DNA from: Paractinoplanes ferrugineus
GTDB lineage: Bacteria; Actinomycetota; Actinomycetes; Mycobacteriales; Micromonosporaceae
DNA: 64,000 nt
NCBI RefSeq assembly: GCF_016862195.1
Contig: NZ_BOMM01000067.1
Location: 1-64,000, forward strand
Reading direction: 5' to 3'
Shown here piece by piece: positions 33,992 to 42,273 of this stretch. A program made the translations under genes and the position numbers. Every line of letters starts with the position of its first letter. The first letter of the stretch is position 1. The notes beneath the pieces are model-generated. The model did not search any database. It saw only the letters and a program-made list of their open reading frames with translations, and was not told the DNA's origin.

Positions 33992-35386
33992 TCAGTGTCC
34001 GCGGACGATGGGCAGACCGGCGTCGGCGGCCTCGGGGTAGGCGTCGTCGATATGCACCACCTGACGCCCGGCGCGGGCCAGGAGGCCGGCGGCCGCGGCC
34101 GCGCGGTAGCCGGAGCCGCAGTGCACCCACACCGTGCCGGCGGGCACGTCGCCGAGCCGCGTGGGCAGGTCGGGCAGCGGAATGTGTACGGCGTCGTCGA
34201 TGTGGTCGGTGCGCCACTCGTTGTCCATCCGCACGTCGAGCACCACGTCCGCGCCGGGCAGCTCGTGCGGCGGTCTGCCCGTGCGGGCGGCGGCCAGATC
34301 GGCGAAGGTCGCCGTGCTCAGCTCGGCCAGGCGGGTGTCGTCGCCGCCGGCCCAGTCGTCCGGGCTGCCGGCGGCTGCGGCGGCGGGCCGGTCGATACCG
34401 ATGCGGGCCAACTCGCGGTGCGCGTCGGCGACCTGCTGAGCGCTGTCGCCGAGCAGGGTGATCGGTGCGCCCCACGGGACCATCCAGCCCAGCCAGGTCG
34501 CCATCGGCCCGTCCAGGGCGAAGCTGAGCGTGCCGGCCAGGTGCCGGTGCGCGAAGGCCTTGCGGTGGCGCAGGTCGACCACCCATTCACCGGCCGCGAT
34601 CCGGGCGGCGAGCTCCGTCGGGTCCGCGGTGGTCACCGGGGTCAGGTCGATCAGGTCGGCGCCGGCGGTGTTCCGCGCGCCCATGTGCGCGTAGTACGCC
34701 GGGTACGCGTCAAGACCGGCGAGGTTCTCGGTGACGAAGTCGTCGGTCTCCAGCCGCAGCGCCGGGTTCGCGGTGCGTTCCCGGCCGATCGTCGACTCGG
34801 GCGCGTCGGCCCGGGTGGCCGAGCAGAAGCTGCCGAAGCCGTGGGTGGGCCACACCTGCGCGCCGTCGGGCAGCAGGTCGGCGAGGCGCCGCACCGAGGC
34901 ATGCTGTCGCTCGGCGAGGGTGTGGGCGTGCTCCTTGCCGAGCAGGTCGGTACGCCCGGTGGTGCCGAACAGCAACGACCCGCCGGTGAACACCCCGACC
35001 GGACCGGCGCCGTCATCGAGCACGTACGACACGTGGTGGAACGTGTGGCCGGGCGTAGCCACCACCCGCACGCGCATCTCCGCCGACACGTCGATCTCGT
35101 CGCCGTCGGCCACCGCCCGGCGCGCGAAACCGACCTTGTCGTCCGCTGCGACCAGGTACGTGGCGCCGGTCAACCGGGCGAGGGCCAGGCCGCCGGAAAC
35201 GTAGTCGTTGTGCAGGTGCGTCTCGGCGACATGGGTGATCCGCACCCCGAGTCGGCCGGCCAGGGCCAGGATCCGGTCGATGTCACGTTGCGGGTCCACC
35301 ACGACCGCGACCTGCCCGTCGTGGGCCAGGTAGCTGCGGTCACCCAACGACGAGGTCGGCACGACCTCCACGCTCACCTCAGTCAT
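33992..35386 (-). CDS. Persulfide dioxygenase-rhodanese fusion (ETHE1/BlhA type)
   Basis: 464 aa. The N-terminal metallo-hydrolase has ETHLHNDYVSGGLALARLTG, ATPGHTFHHVSYVL and TGGSLLFGTTGRTDLLG; the first two give the mononuclear iron ligands of ETHE1-type enzymes. Two rhodanese domains follow: an inactive-looking one (VVDLRHRKAFAHRHLAGTLS, no Cys loop) and an active-looking one (VVLDVRMDNEWRTDHIDD, VHCGSGYRAAAA). The reaction is glutathione or low-molecular-weight persulfide plus O2 to sulfite and thiol. It overlaps the upstream rhodanese gene by 8 bases and is central to the locus. Confidence 0.9.
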   Translation of the reverse strand: MTEVSVEVVPTSSLGDRSYLAHDGQVAVVVDPQRDIDRILALAGRLGVRITHVAETHLHNDYVSGGLALARLTGATYLVAADDKVGFARRAVADGDEIDVSAEMRVRVVATPGHTFHHVSYVLDDGAGPVGVFTGGSLLFGTTGRTDLLGKEHAHTLAERQHASVRRLADLLPDGAQVWPTHGFGSFCSATRADAPESTIGRERTANPALRLETDDFVTENLAGLDAYPAYYAHMGARNTAGADLIDLTPVTTADPTELAARIAAGEWVVDLRHRKAFAHRHLAGTLSFALDGPMATWLGWMVPWGAPITLLGDSAQQVADAHRELARIGIDRPAAAAAGSPDDWAGGDDTRLAELSTATFADLAAARTGRPPHELPGADVVLDVRMDNEWRTDHIDDAVHIPLPDLPTRLGDVPAGTVWVHCGSGYRAAAAAGLLARAGRQVVHIDDAYPEAADAGLPIVRGH

Positions 35387-35729
35387 CGCACGTCTCCTCC
35401 TCGATCGGCTTGTCGCTGGTCAGCGGCTGGGTCTCGACCGGATATCCGGCCTGGCGCCACGCTTCGGTCCCGCCGGCGAGGGACTGCACCCGGGCGCCGG
35501 CGGCGGACAGCAGCCGGGCTGCGGCGAGACTGCGGGCACCGGAGTGACACACCGTCACCACAGCCTGCCCGGCATACCGGGCGGCCACCGCCGACACCTC
35601 GTCAAGTGGCACATTCACCGCACCCGGCAGATGACCACCGGCGTACTCGCCCGGGTGGCGCACATCGAGCAGCACGCCCTCGACGCCGTCCGACCGCAGA
35701 CGAGCAACCGAAATCTCTCTCAGGATCAC
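35379..35729 (-). CDS. Single-domain rhodanese, first gene of the persulfide operon
   Basis: 116 aa from the GTG at 35729, 18 bases downstream of the operator palindrome; longer starts would cross the operator. The domain is SVARLRSDGVEGVLLDVRHP GEYAGG with active loop VTVCHSGARS. As the first gene after the 20-bp operator it should respond most directly to the CstR repressor. It overlaps the persulfide dioxygenase gene. Confidence 0.85.
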   Translation of the reverse strand: MILREISVARLRSDGVEGVLLDVRHPGEYAGGHLPGAVNVPLDEVSAVAARYAGQAVVTVCHSGARSLAAARLLSAAGARVQSLAGGTEAWRQAGYPVETQPLTSDKPIEEETCDD

Positions 35730-35747
35730 TTGAAAACTCCAATCAGT

Positions 35748-35767
35748 GTATACCCCCGGGGGTATAC
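35748..35767. promoter_or_regulatory. CstR operator, perfect 20-bp palindrome
   Basis: GTATACCCCCGGGGGTATAC lies between the rhodanese start and the repressor gene's end. This G/C-tract palindrome with AT flanks is the CsoR/CstR operator class. Confidence 0.85.
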
Positions 35768-35834
35768 GGAAGACATGATTCGACCATGACGAAGGGCGAA
35801 GCCCCCACCCGGTGCGGCGGGGGCACGCCAAGGC

Positions 35835-36104
35835 TCAGGACAAAGACATGAACAGCTTCTCGAGCTCTTCCTCGCTCATCGGCGGCTCCTCGCCGCGCAG
35901 GCGGGCAGTCTGACATTCCCGCATCCCGGTCGCGATGATCTTGAAGCCTGCCCGGTCGACGGCGCTGGACACCGCGGACAACTGGGTGAGCACCCGCCGG
36001 CAATCCTCACCGTTCTCGATCATCGCGATCACCGCACCGAGCTGCCCCTGTGCGCGCTTCAAGCGGGTCAGTGCGTCCTTGAGCAGGACCGGACTCATCT
36101 CCAT
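35835..36104 (-). CDS. cstR: CstR-type persulfide-sensing repressor (CsoR/RcnR family)
   Basis: 89 aa, all-helical: LKDALTRLKRAQGQLGAVIA, MIENGEDCRRVLTQLSAVSS, AVDRAGFKIIATGMREC. Two cysteines, Cys35 and Cys64, are kept, but the copper-binding His expected four residues before the second Cys is Gly60. That is the CstR pattern (dithiol sensing of persulfides) and not CsoR. It sits at the head of the rhodanese/persulfide dioxygenase operon, with two more operators before its own start, so it is autoregulated. Confidence 0.85.
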   Translation of the reverse strand: MEMSPVLLKDALTRLKRAQGQLGAVIAMIENGEDCRRVLTQLSAVSSAVDRAGFKIIATGMRECQTARLRGEEPPMSEEELEKLFMSLS

Positions 36105-36126
36105 CAGGTGCCACCTCCGCCGTCAG

Positions 36127-36179
36127 CATACCCCGGGGGGTACCCGGCTGCGCGGGTCCAACATACCCCCAGGGGTATG
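36127..36179. promoter_or_regulatory. Two CstR operators upstream of the repressor gene
   Basis: CATACCCC-GG-GGGGTACC (36127-36144) and CATACCCC-CA-GGGGTATG (36162-36179), centred 35 bases apart. They match the operator at 35748 and indicate autoregulation, possibly also of the divergent nitroreductase 240 bases away. Confidence 0.8.
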
Positions 36180-36419
36180 CTTCGCGTCCAGGGTGACCTG
36201 CGCCGCACACGCCGGCCGCAGCGGCTCACCCGCCGACCGGTGCGGGCGGACTCGCTCACCAAGATCATTTTTGGCGTTGCCTGTCCGCCCCAGGTCTCTA
36301 CCTGAGAGACGGTGCTGCCGCCGGCCGCAGATCGAAGCTCGATCCGGATCACGTGTTGCCTCCGGCACGTGCTGAAGGCGGTAGAGAGTGGTTGTCGTCG
36401 GGTGAGAGGACGAGAAGGC

Positions 36420-37085
36420 ATGGACGTGTATGAAGCTGTGGACAGTCGCCGCGCCGTGCGGGCGTTCAGTGACGAGCCGGTACCGAGGGAGGTACTCGAG
36501 CGCGTGCTGACCGCTGCGACGCGAGCTCCGTCGAGTGGGAATCTCCAGCCTTGGCAGGTGTATGTCGTGACCGGTGCGCCCCTGGCCGAGCTGAAACGGC
36601 GCGCGACGGCCAGAGCGCTGACGGGCGACCCGGGTGATGAGCGGGAGTATCCGATGTACCCGGCCGCCCTGGTCCCGCCGTATCTGGGCCGGTTCTCCGC
36701 TGCGGCCGCCCAGCGCTACGCCGCGCTGGGAATCGAGCGGGACGACCCCGCCCGGCCCCTGAAGATCGCCGCCTTGAACACCGGAGCATTCGGGGCCCCC
36801 GTCGTACTGTTCTGCTACCTCGACCGGGCGATGGGGCCCGGGCAGTGGGCCGACGCCGGGATGTACTTGCAGACGGTCATGCTGTTGCTGAGGGCTGAAG
36901 GATTGCACAGCTGCCCGCAGGTGATGTGGACGATGTATCACAAGACCGTCAGCCAGACCGTCGGCACCGATGACGAGCTCTTACTGTTCTGCGGTGTCTC
37001 GGTGGGCTTCGAGCAGGACGGCGTGCCACGGCTGCGTACCGGGCGGGCGGACATGACGGAAACCGTGAGTTTCATCGGCGGGTGA
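36420..37085 (+). CDS. Nitroreductase-family FMN oxidoreductase
   Basis: 221 aa; ATG at 36420 with GAGAAGG upstream. The fold starts VYEAVDSRRAVRAFSDEPVP, then RAPSSGNLQPWQVYVVTG (FMN phosphate binding) and, near the C-terminus, LFCGVSVGFEQDGVPRLRT. The group reduces nitroaromatics or quinones with NAD(P)H; some relatives act in stress responses. It is divergent from cstR and might be weakly co-regulated. The following metallo-hydrolase gene is about 145 bases further on. Confidence 0.8.
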   Translation: MDVYEAVDSRRAVRAFSDEPVPREVLERVLTAATRAPSSGNLQPWQVYVVTGAPLAELKRRATARALTGDPGDEREYPMYPAALVPPYLGRFSAAAAQRYAALGIERDDPARPLKIAALNTGAFGAPVVLFCYLDRAMGPGQWADAGMYLQTVMLLLRAEGLHSCPQVMWTMYHKTVSQTVGTDDELLLFCGVSVGFEQDGVPRLRTGRADMTETVSFIGG

Positions 37086-37230
37086 CCCGGGCCTGGCGGT
37101 CCCGCTCCTCGCCGCGGTCTGCACCGGATGCGGGCAGGCGCACTCGTCCCGGATGTCGGGCCGGCGGATACGGTTGGGCGCTCGGCATCGCTGCCGTCTC
37201 GTAATCGACTCCTCTCTCGAAGGCGGGGGC

Positions 37231-38031
37231 ATGACCAGCGCGGACGCTACCCAGCTACCCGTGGCTCAGCAATGGTTCCGCTTCAGCACTCTGGACGAGC
37301 GCACCACCCTCATCGAAGAGCCGCACGTCGACGAGCTGCTCAGCGCGAACGCCTGGCATCTGCGCGGCCGAGACAGCGACCTGCTCATCGACTGCGGGCT
37401 CGGCGTCACCGCGTTGATCCCGATCCTCCGCGAGCGTTTCGATCGCGAACCCGTGCTCGTCCTGACGCACGCGCACCTGGACCACATGGGCTCGGCGCAC
37501 GAATTCGCCGAGGTCTGTGCACACCCGCTCGAGCAGGCCGGCCACCCGGCACCAGGCTCGTTGCTCGGCCCGGTCCTGGCCACCGAACTCGGCCTGACCG
37601 GACCACTGCCGCCACTACTGCTCACCGCTCTCCCGCACACCGGCTACCAACCCGCGGCATACCGGGTGCAGCCACCGACGGTGACCCGGGCACTGACCGA
37701 CGGCGACACCGTGGACCTCGGCGACCGGACTCTCACCGTCCTGCATCTGCCCGGTCACAGCCCCGGCAGCATCGCCCTGTTCGACCCGGCCGGCGGCACG
37801 CTGTTCAGCGGAGACGTCATCTACGACGGCGGCCTGCTGGACTCGCTCCCCGGCGGCGACCCAGAGGCGTACGCCCGATCCTTGCGGCGGCTGCGCGACC
37901 TGCCGGTACACCTGACTCATGCCGGGCACGGACCCAGCTTCGGCCCGGACCGCCTGCATCGGCTCATCGACAACTACCTGCAAGCCGAAACGCGGCGCCG
38001 CGCCGCCGGGGACCCGCGTTCCGCACACTGA
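37231..38031 (+). CDS. Metallo-beta-lactamase-fold hydrolase
   Basis: 266 aa; the ATG at 37231 has GGCGGGGG just upstream. Zinc ligands are visible: LTHAHLDHMGSAHEFAE (HxHxDH), LHLPGHSPGSIALFD, LFSGDVIYDGGLLDSLP and THAGHGPSFG. It is of the glyoxalase II/lactonase-like group, cytosolic, substrate unknown. It is convergent with the asparagine-synthetase gene that opens the biosynthetic cluster; 38032-38257 holds no gene I can support. Confidence 0.85.
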   Translation: MTSADATQLPVAQQWFRFSTLDERTTLIEEPHVDELLSANAWHLRGRDSDLLIDCGLGVTALIPILRERFDREPVLVLTHAHLDHMGSAHEFAEVCAHPLEQAGHPAPGSLLGPVLATELGLTGPLPPLLLTALPHTGYQPAAYRVQPPTVTRALTDGDTVDLGDRTLTVLHLPGHSPGSIALFDPAGGTLFSGDVIYDGGLLDSLPGGDPEAYARSLRRLRDLPVHLTHAGHGPSFGPDRLHRLIDNYLQAETRRRAAGDPRSAH

Positions 38032-38257
38032 CCGACGTGCAGGCAACCGACCGGAGCGGGGCCCTCCCGACGACGAGTTGCAGGCCCGCACGCACACCCC
38101 GGCGCGTTACCGCAGTGATGCCCGCTATGCCGTCGGGCCCTAATAGCCCTCGAGCCGGACGTCTTCAGCATCGCTCCGTGCGTGCTCACCCTCCACCGGA
38201 CCGAACGCGGGGCGCTCCTGCGCCGGCACAAGGCTCCCCTTGCCGCTGCCGACGAGG

Positions 38258-40450
38258 TCAGCCGGCTGATGCGGGCCGGGTCTCGAGCACCCCCGCCTCC
38301 GAGGCCTCGAGGATCAGTGCGGCGAGGTCCTGGTGCGAGCATCCGATCTCGGCGAGGATCGTGGCGAAGTCGCGTTCACCGTCGGCCTTTTCCAGGAACG
38401 CGCGCCAGTACGGCTCGTCGTCGTCGAGGACGAACTCGATGGAGCCCTGGACGGCGAGATAGGTCGTGCCCGCCGCCGATCGGAGCAGCAGCGTTCCCTC
38501 GGTGAGCGCCGGCCGGCCGGCGAGGTCGACGTCAGTGCGCTCGATGGTTGCCTCCGTGGCCGCGACGACGTCCCATTCGGCCATCGGCAGCACTTCAACC
38601 GACTCGCGGACGGGATTCGTCACCAGCGGGGGCGGTTGTTCGTTCAGCATGACCTCGAGCTGGCCGAGGTTGACCAGACGAAGCAGGAGGTCGACGCTGT
38701 CGCGCGAGGCACCCCCGGCCATCGAGCCGAGGAGCGAACGCACGGCGTCCCCGTCGAGGAAGGTACGGCCTCCGTTCGTCGCCAGGGCCTCCTCGGTGAG
38801 GGCGTTGTCGTCCTGGGTCAGCGTACGGATGAGCATCTCGTGGGTGTAGCGCTCGCCCTCGCCGTAGAAGAACGGGACCTTCGGGCGGTCGACGATGTAG
38901 TCGGGGACGATGCCGCGCATGGCTTCGCGGAGAATGCGCTTGTCCCACAACAGTGCCCGGCGCCGTGCCGGCGGGATGGCCGTGACCAGCTCGACCAGAC
39001 GGTGATCAAGGAACGGTACGCGGGCCTCGATCCCGCTGCCGGCCGCCGTGCGGTCCTCGTGCCAGACGTTGTACTGCTGGATCTTGTGGTATTCGAACGC
39101 CAGGTAGGCCTCGTACGGGTCGGACAGGGTGCCCGCCGACAAGGCGTCGATCGCGGAGTCGGCCAGCACCGCAACGGGCAAGTGCTCGTTCCACAGCAGC
39201 GCGGCGCCGCGGGACCCGAGGGCGCGGCGGCGGTGCATCTGCGCGATGTTCGCCGAGAAGTCGTCCCAGTCGCCGCCGTTCGCGTAATTGGTGGTGTAGC
39301 CGCCGTTCATCTCGTCGCTGGCCGCGCCGAGCAGCATCGCCTTCAGCTCCGGTCGCACCTGCTTGGCATAGCGATGCAGCTCGTGCCGATAGTAGATCTC
39401 CGCCCCGCAGAGGGGAGTCTCGGACAGCCAGAGCAACCGCTTCCACGCCGCCACCGACGGGGTGTGCGTCGGCCCGAACAGCACCTGGTGGTGCGTGACT
39501 CCGAGTTGCTCGGCGGCCCGGTAGGCGTGCTCGGCGTCGCCGTTGAGCACTGTGCTGCCGGACATCACCGAGAAGGTGTGCAACTCGACGGTGCCGGCGG
39601 CGAGTGCGGCCACCGCCGTCGAGTCGATGCCCCCGCTGAGGAGGAGGCCGACCTCGGCATCGGCCGACGCGCAGTCGACGACGGACTGCGCGAGGAGCTC
39701 GCGATACTCGGCGATCAGCGCGGCGTCGTCGTGCGGTACCTCACGACCGGGGCCGGGGAAGGTCCAGTAGCGGTGGTCGCGACGGCTGCCGTCCGCGAGG
39801 TCCACCTCCGTGATGGTGGCGGCGGGGATCAGGCCGATGCCGTCGAACCAGGTTGTGGGTTCGCCGTCGAGGAGTTGAGGGGCGGCGCTGAGCATCGGTT
39901 GGGACAGGGCGGCCGCCCAATCCAGCCGCCGCGGGGTGCCGGGATCGGCGAAGAGGGCCTTGATCTCGGACGCCAGAACGATGCGGTGCCTGTCCTGGTG
40001 GAAGTAGAGCGGCTTGATCCCGAACCGGTCGCGTGCCAGGACCAGGCGGTTGCGCCGGCGGTCGACGATGATGATGGCGTACATGCCCTGAACCTGGTCC
40101 AGGAAGCGCAGCCCATCCTTCTGGTAGAGATGAAGGAGCACCTCGCAGTCGGAACGGGTCCGTAGTGTCACCCCGGCCGGGAGCCGGGAAGCGAGATCCT
40201 TGTGGTTGTAGACCTCGCCGTTGGCGATGAGCGTGACCTGCCCGTCCGCGCTGGTGAACGGCTGGCCGCCGAACTCGGGGTCCATCAGCGAGAGACGGGT
40301 GAAGCCCAGGCCCGCCGGGCCGAGAGGCTGAATGACCATGTCGTCGGGGCCGCGGTGGCTCAACATGGTGGTCATCCGGCGCAGGACCGCGGTCGACCCG
40401 TCATCGAGCGCGACGCCACCGAAGCGGGCCAGCCCAGCAAGGCCACACAT
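38258..40450 (-). CDS. Asparagine-synthetase-type amidotransferase with C-terminal RRE/PqqD-like domain
   Basis: 730 aa, about 100 more than AsnB. The glutaminase half starts MCGLAG with Cys2 as nucleophile and keeps HRGPDD (32-37), NGEVYN and RDRFGIKPLYF. The AMP-forming half has the PPi loop SGGIDS (272-277) and EARVPFLDHRLVELV. The last 80 residues are extra: LLLRSAAGTTYLAVQGSIEF and YWRAFLEKADGERDFATILA, ending ALILEASEAGVLE, with the winged-helix pattern of PqqD-like RiPP recognition elements. It could form an amide or ring on a peptide or small acid. A 20-aa peptide gene lies directly upstream behind a hairpin. Confidence 0.8.
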   Translation of the reverse strand: MCGLAGLARFGGVALDDGSTAVLRRMTTMLSHRGPDDMVIQPLGPAGLGFTRLSLMDPEFGGQPFTSADGQVTLIANGEVYNHKDLASRLPAGVTLRTRSDCEVLLHLYQKDGLRFLDQVQGMYAIIIVDRRRNRLVLARDRFGIKPLYFHQDRHRIVLASEIKALFADPGTPRRLDWAAALSQPMLSAAPQLLDGEPTTWFDGIGLIPAATITEVDLADGSRRDHRYWTFPGPGREVPHDDAALIAEYRELLAQSVVDCASADAEVGLLLSGGIDSTAVAALAAGTVELHTFSVMSGSTVLNGDAEHAYRAAEQLGVTHHQVLFGPTHTPSVAAWKRLLWLSETPLCGAEIYYRHELHRYAKQVRPELKAMLLGAASDEMNGGYTTNYANGGDWDDFSANIAQMHRRRALGSRGAALLWNEHLPVAVLADSAIDALSAGTLSDPYEAYLAFEYHKIQQYNVWHEDRTAAGSGIEARVPFLDHRLVELVTAIPPARRRALLWDKRILREAMRGIVPDYIVDRPKVPFFYGEGERYTHEMLIRTLTQDDNALTEEALATNGGRTFLDGDAVRSLLGSMAGGASRDSVDLLLRLVNLGQLEVMLNEQPPPLVTNPVRESVEVLPMAEWDVVAATEATIERTDVDLAGRPALTEGTLLLRSAAGTTYLAVQGSIEFVLDDDEPYWRAFLEKADGERDFATILAEIGCSHQDLAALILEASEAGVLETRPASAG

Positions 40451-40512
40451 TTCTCGCCACCCCTATTTCCTGTCGATTATGCAATTCCGGTCCGGCGTGG
40501 AAACAGAGAGAG

Positions 40513-40544
40513 GTGGCGCCGCGCTCAAAGACGCGCGGCGCCAC
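40513..40544 (-). terminator. Attenuator-like hairpin between peptide and synthetase genes
   Basis: A perfect 12-bp stem (40513-40524 with 40533-40544; arms GTGGCGCCGCGC and GCGCGGCGCCAC) and 8-base loop lies just after the small peptide's stop and about 60 bases before the synthetase. Partial termination here would make far more peptide message than enzyme message, as seen for RiPP precursors. Confidence 0.7.
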
Positions 40545-40555
40545 ACATGTCATCT

Positions 40556-40618
40556 TCAGGACGGGCCACGAAGAACGTTCTTGTGGTCCACCGGCCGCGG
40601 CTTCAGGTACTTCTTCAT
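40556..40618 (-). CDS. Candidate 20-aa peptide (precursor or scaffold)
   Basis: The ATG at 40618 follows a very strong site, AGGGAGGTGACC, 2-12 bases upstream. The product begins MKKYLKPRP and ends NVLRGPS; it is basic, with no signal peptide. Strong translation signals, the attenuator hairpin, the downstream asparagine synthetase with an RRE-like tail and a PqqD-like gene 1.3 kb away support a ribosomal precursor or scaffold role. The peptide is very short, so a leader peptide that regulates the synthetase by attenuation is the main alternative. Confidence 0.55.
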   Translation of the reverse strand: MKKYLKPRPVDHKNVLRGPS

Positions 40619-40780
40619 ATTGGTCACCTCCCTGACATCTTCGCCACAAATTGTGGCGCTGATGAATCGGACTATATGGGGGTCGATCCGGAGGGGCAAT
40701 GTTTCGGCAATCCCCGAACGGTGCCTGCGGGTCCGGGCCGGTGAGAAATGTCAAGCATTCGGCTGTCACCGAAAGTGGGG

Positions 40781-41776
40781 TCAATGCGGGGGAGGGGCAT
40801 CCTCGTCGCCGAGGTACTTGAGCAGAGCCATACCGGCGCCGTCGAGGGCGTAGATCACCCGCACCCCGTCCCGCCGCTTGTGGACCACGTCGGCCGCCAC
40901 CAGCGTCTTGAGATGCTCGGAGATCGTGCTGGCGGACAGTCCCAGCGACTCGGCCAGATCGGAGGTCGTGGTCGGTTCGGCCAGGCCCCGGAGAACGGCT
41001 GCCCGGCCCCGGCCGAGCAGGAGTGCCAGCCGGTCGTCGTCGGACGGGGCTCTCGCCGTGCGCGGTTTGGCCAGCAGTGCCGCGCCCCGGGCCTGATAGG
41101 ACACGCCCACCACGCCGGCCGGCTCGACGACGCACCGCGTCGCCCGGCGACCGAACAGCATGGGTACGAGGATCAGCCGTTCGTCGCACTCCACGGTCGC
41201 CGAGACAGCGGCCGTGGAAAGCGTCAGCACAGGGCGCTGCCAGCGCAAACGGCTGTCCACGGCGGCCAGGACGGCGTCCGTGCCCTCGGTGGCGAGCCGC
41301 TGCGCCCGCTGCGACACGTCATTACGCAAGGCCATCCGCATCGACGCCCAATACGGCTCCAGTGCCGCTTCCCAGTAGTCGAGCACGGCCTCGGTCAACC
41401 AGGTCAACCAGGCCGACCCGCTCGTACCGGGCGGCATCGGCGAACCTGCGATCAGGTCGGCCAGACGGTCGGACCCGGCCTCGGCCAGCCTGCCGACCAT
41501 CGCCTGCAGCTCCATGTCGATCGACCGCTCGATCGTGCTCGGCACGGGGGTCAGCTCCTGCGGGACCTGGCCGTGCAACCGGCGGATCCAGGTGACCAGC
41601 GCCGCTCCGGGACGGCCGGCGAGCGCCTGCTCCGCATTTCGCCCCCATTCACTGTGCGGCCACGAAGATGCCCGCCCCCAAGCCAGGCTCGACAGACTGC
41701 CGAACGTCTCCCACAGCGGACTGAGGGAGATGCGCAAGTGTGAGAGAGCCACCGGATCGGTATTCACCTTAATCAT
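40781..41776 (-). CDS. ArsR-family transcriptional regulator
   Basis: 331 aa from the ATG at 41776 (MIKVNTDPVALSHLRISLSP), where family similarity starts. The N-terminal 240 residues form the effector region typical of large actinomycete ArsR proteins. The winged helix is at the C-terminus: RAAVLRGLAEPTTTSDLAES, LGLSASTISEHLKTLVAADV, VHKRRDGVRVIYALD. No metal-binding Cys cluster is seen. It is divergent from the PqqD-like gene and upstream of the peptide/synthetase genes, so it is the best candidate for cluster regulator. Confidence 0.8.
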   Translation of the reverse strand: MIKVNTDPVALSHLRISLSPLWETFGSLSSLAWGRASSWPHSEWGRNAEQALAGRPGAALVTWIRRLHGQVPQELTPVPSTIERSIDMELQAMVGRLAEAGSDRLADLIAGSPMPPGTSGSAWLTWLTEAVLDYWEAALEPYWASMRMALRNDVSQRAQRLATEGTDAVLAAVDSRLRWQRPVLTLSTAAVSATVECDERLILVPMLFGRRATRCVVEPAGVVGVSYQARGAALLAKPRTARAPSDDDRLALLLGRGRAAVLRGLAEPTTTSDLAESLGLSASTISEHLKTLVAADVVHKRRDGVRVIYALDGAGMALLKYLGDEDAPPPH

Positions 41777-41940
41777 CCGGAGCCCGACCGGGTGGTACGC
41801 CGCCGCATCGACATGTACCTTTCCTTCCGTCGCGATCATCGTACCTGCCCGAATCGTGCGGGCAACGCACCGACGTATTTGCGGCATTGACACCGGCCGA
41901 CCTATCGGATATCAACAACGCCATAACGACGATCAGCTGG

Positions 41941-42273
41941 ATGGTGCCTATGCACACCGACTTGCAGCCGACAGCGGTTTTCCGTCCGCGGGTGGACGTT
42001 CGGGTCCGCCTCACCCGGGACGGTTACTTGGTGGCCCTGCCCGACGCGGAGACATTCGCACTGCCCGAGGTGACCTCATTCATCTGGCGTGCGCTCGACG
42101 GCAAGCGCACGGTGGCCGGCGTCGCGTCGATGGTCGCCGATGAGTATGCCGTCGACTCGAGCGAGGCCCTTGCCGATACGCTCGAGGTGGTACAGGCGCT
42201 GCTCGAGATGGGTGTGCTGAACGACCTCACGCCGGCCGCGACACCGCCGAATCCCCGATGGGAGGCTTCGTGA
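41941..42273 (+). CDS. PqqD-family protein (RiPP recognition element)
   Basis: 110 aa from the ATG at 41941; a TTG at 41887 is possible. The chain TAVFRPRVDVRVRLTRDGYL, VALPDAETFALPEVTSFIWR, ALDGKRTVAGVASMVADEYA, DTLEVVQALLEMGVL has the three strands and three helices of PqqD, a domain that binds precursor leader peptides. The stop overlaps the GTG start of the nucleotidyltransferase, so both proteins are made together. This is direct evidence that the cluster includes ribosomal-peptide chemistry, though some PqqD-like proteins serve other systems. Confidence 0.8.
   Translation: MVPMHTDLQPTAVFRPRVDVRVRLTRDGYLVALPDAETFALPEVTSFIWRALDGKRTVAGVASMVADEYAVDSSEALADTLEVVQALLEMGVLNDLTPAATPPNPRWEAS

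Noticed and set aside
33380..35851. Plus-strand open frame of 823 codons over the persulfide locus
   Set aside because: Antisense to four genes with clear motifs; its Gly/Arg/Val/His-rich product has no recognisable fold.
38258..42273. Lasso peptide locus (asparagine-synthetase-like enzyme plus PqqD-like protein)
   Set aside because: No B2-type transglutaminase-like leader protease is present, and the 20-aa peptide has no room for a leader and a lasso core with a suitable ring acceptor.
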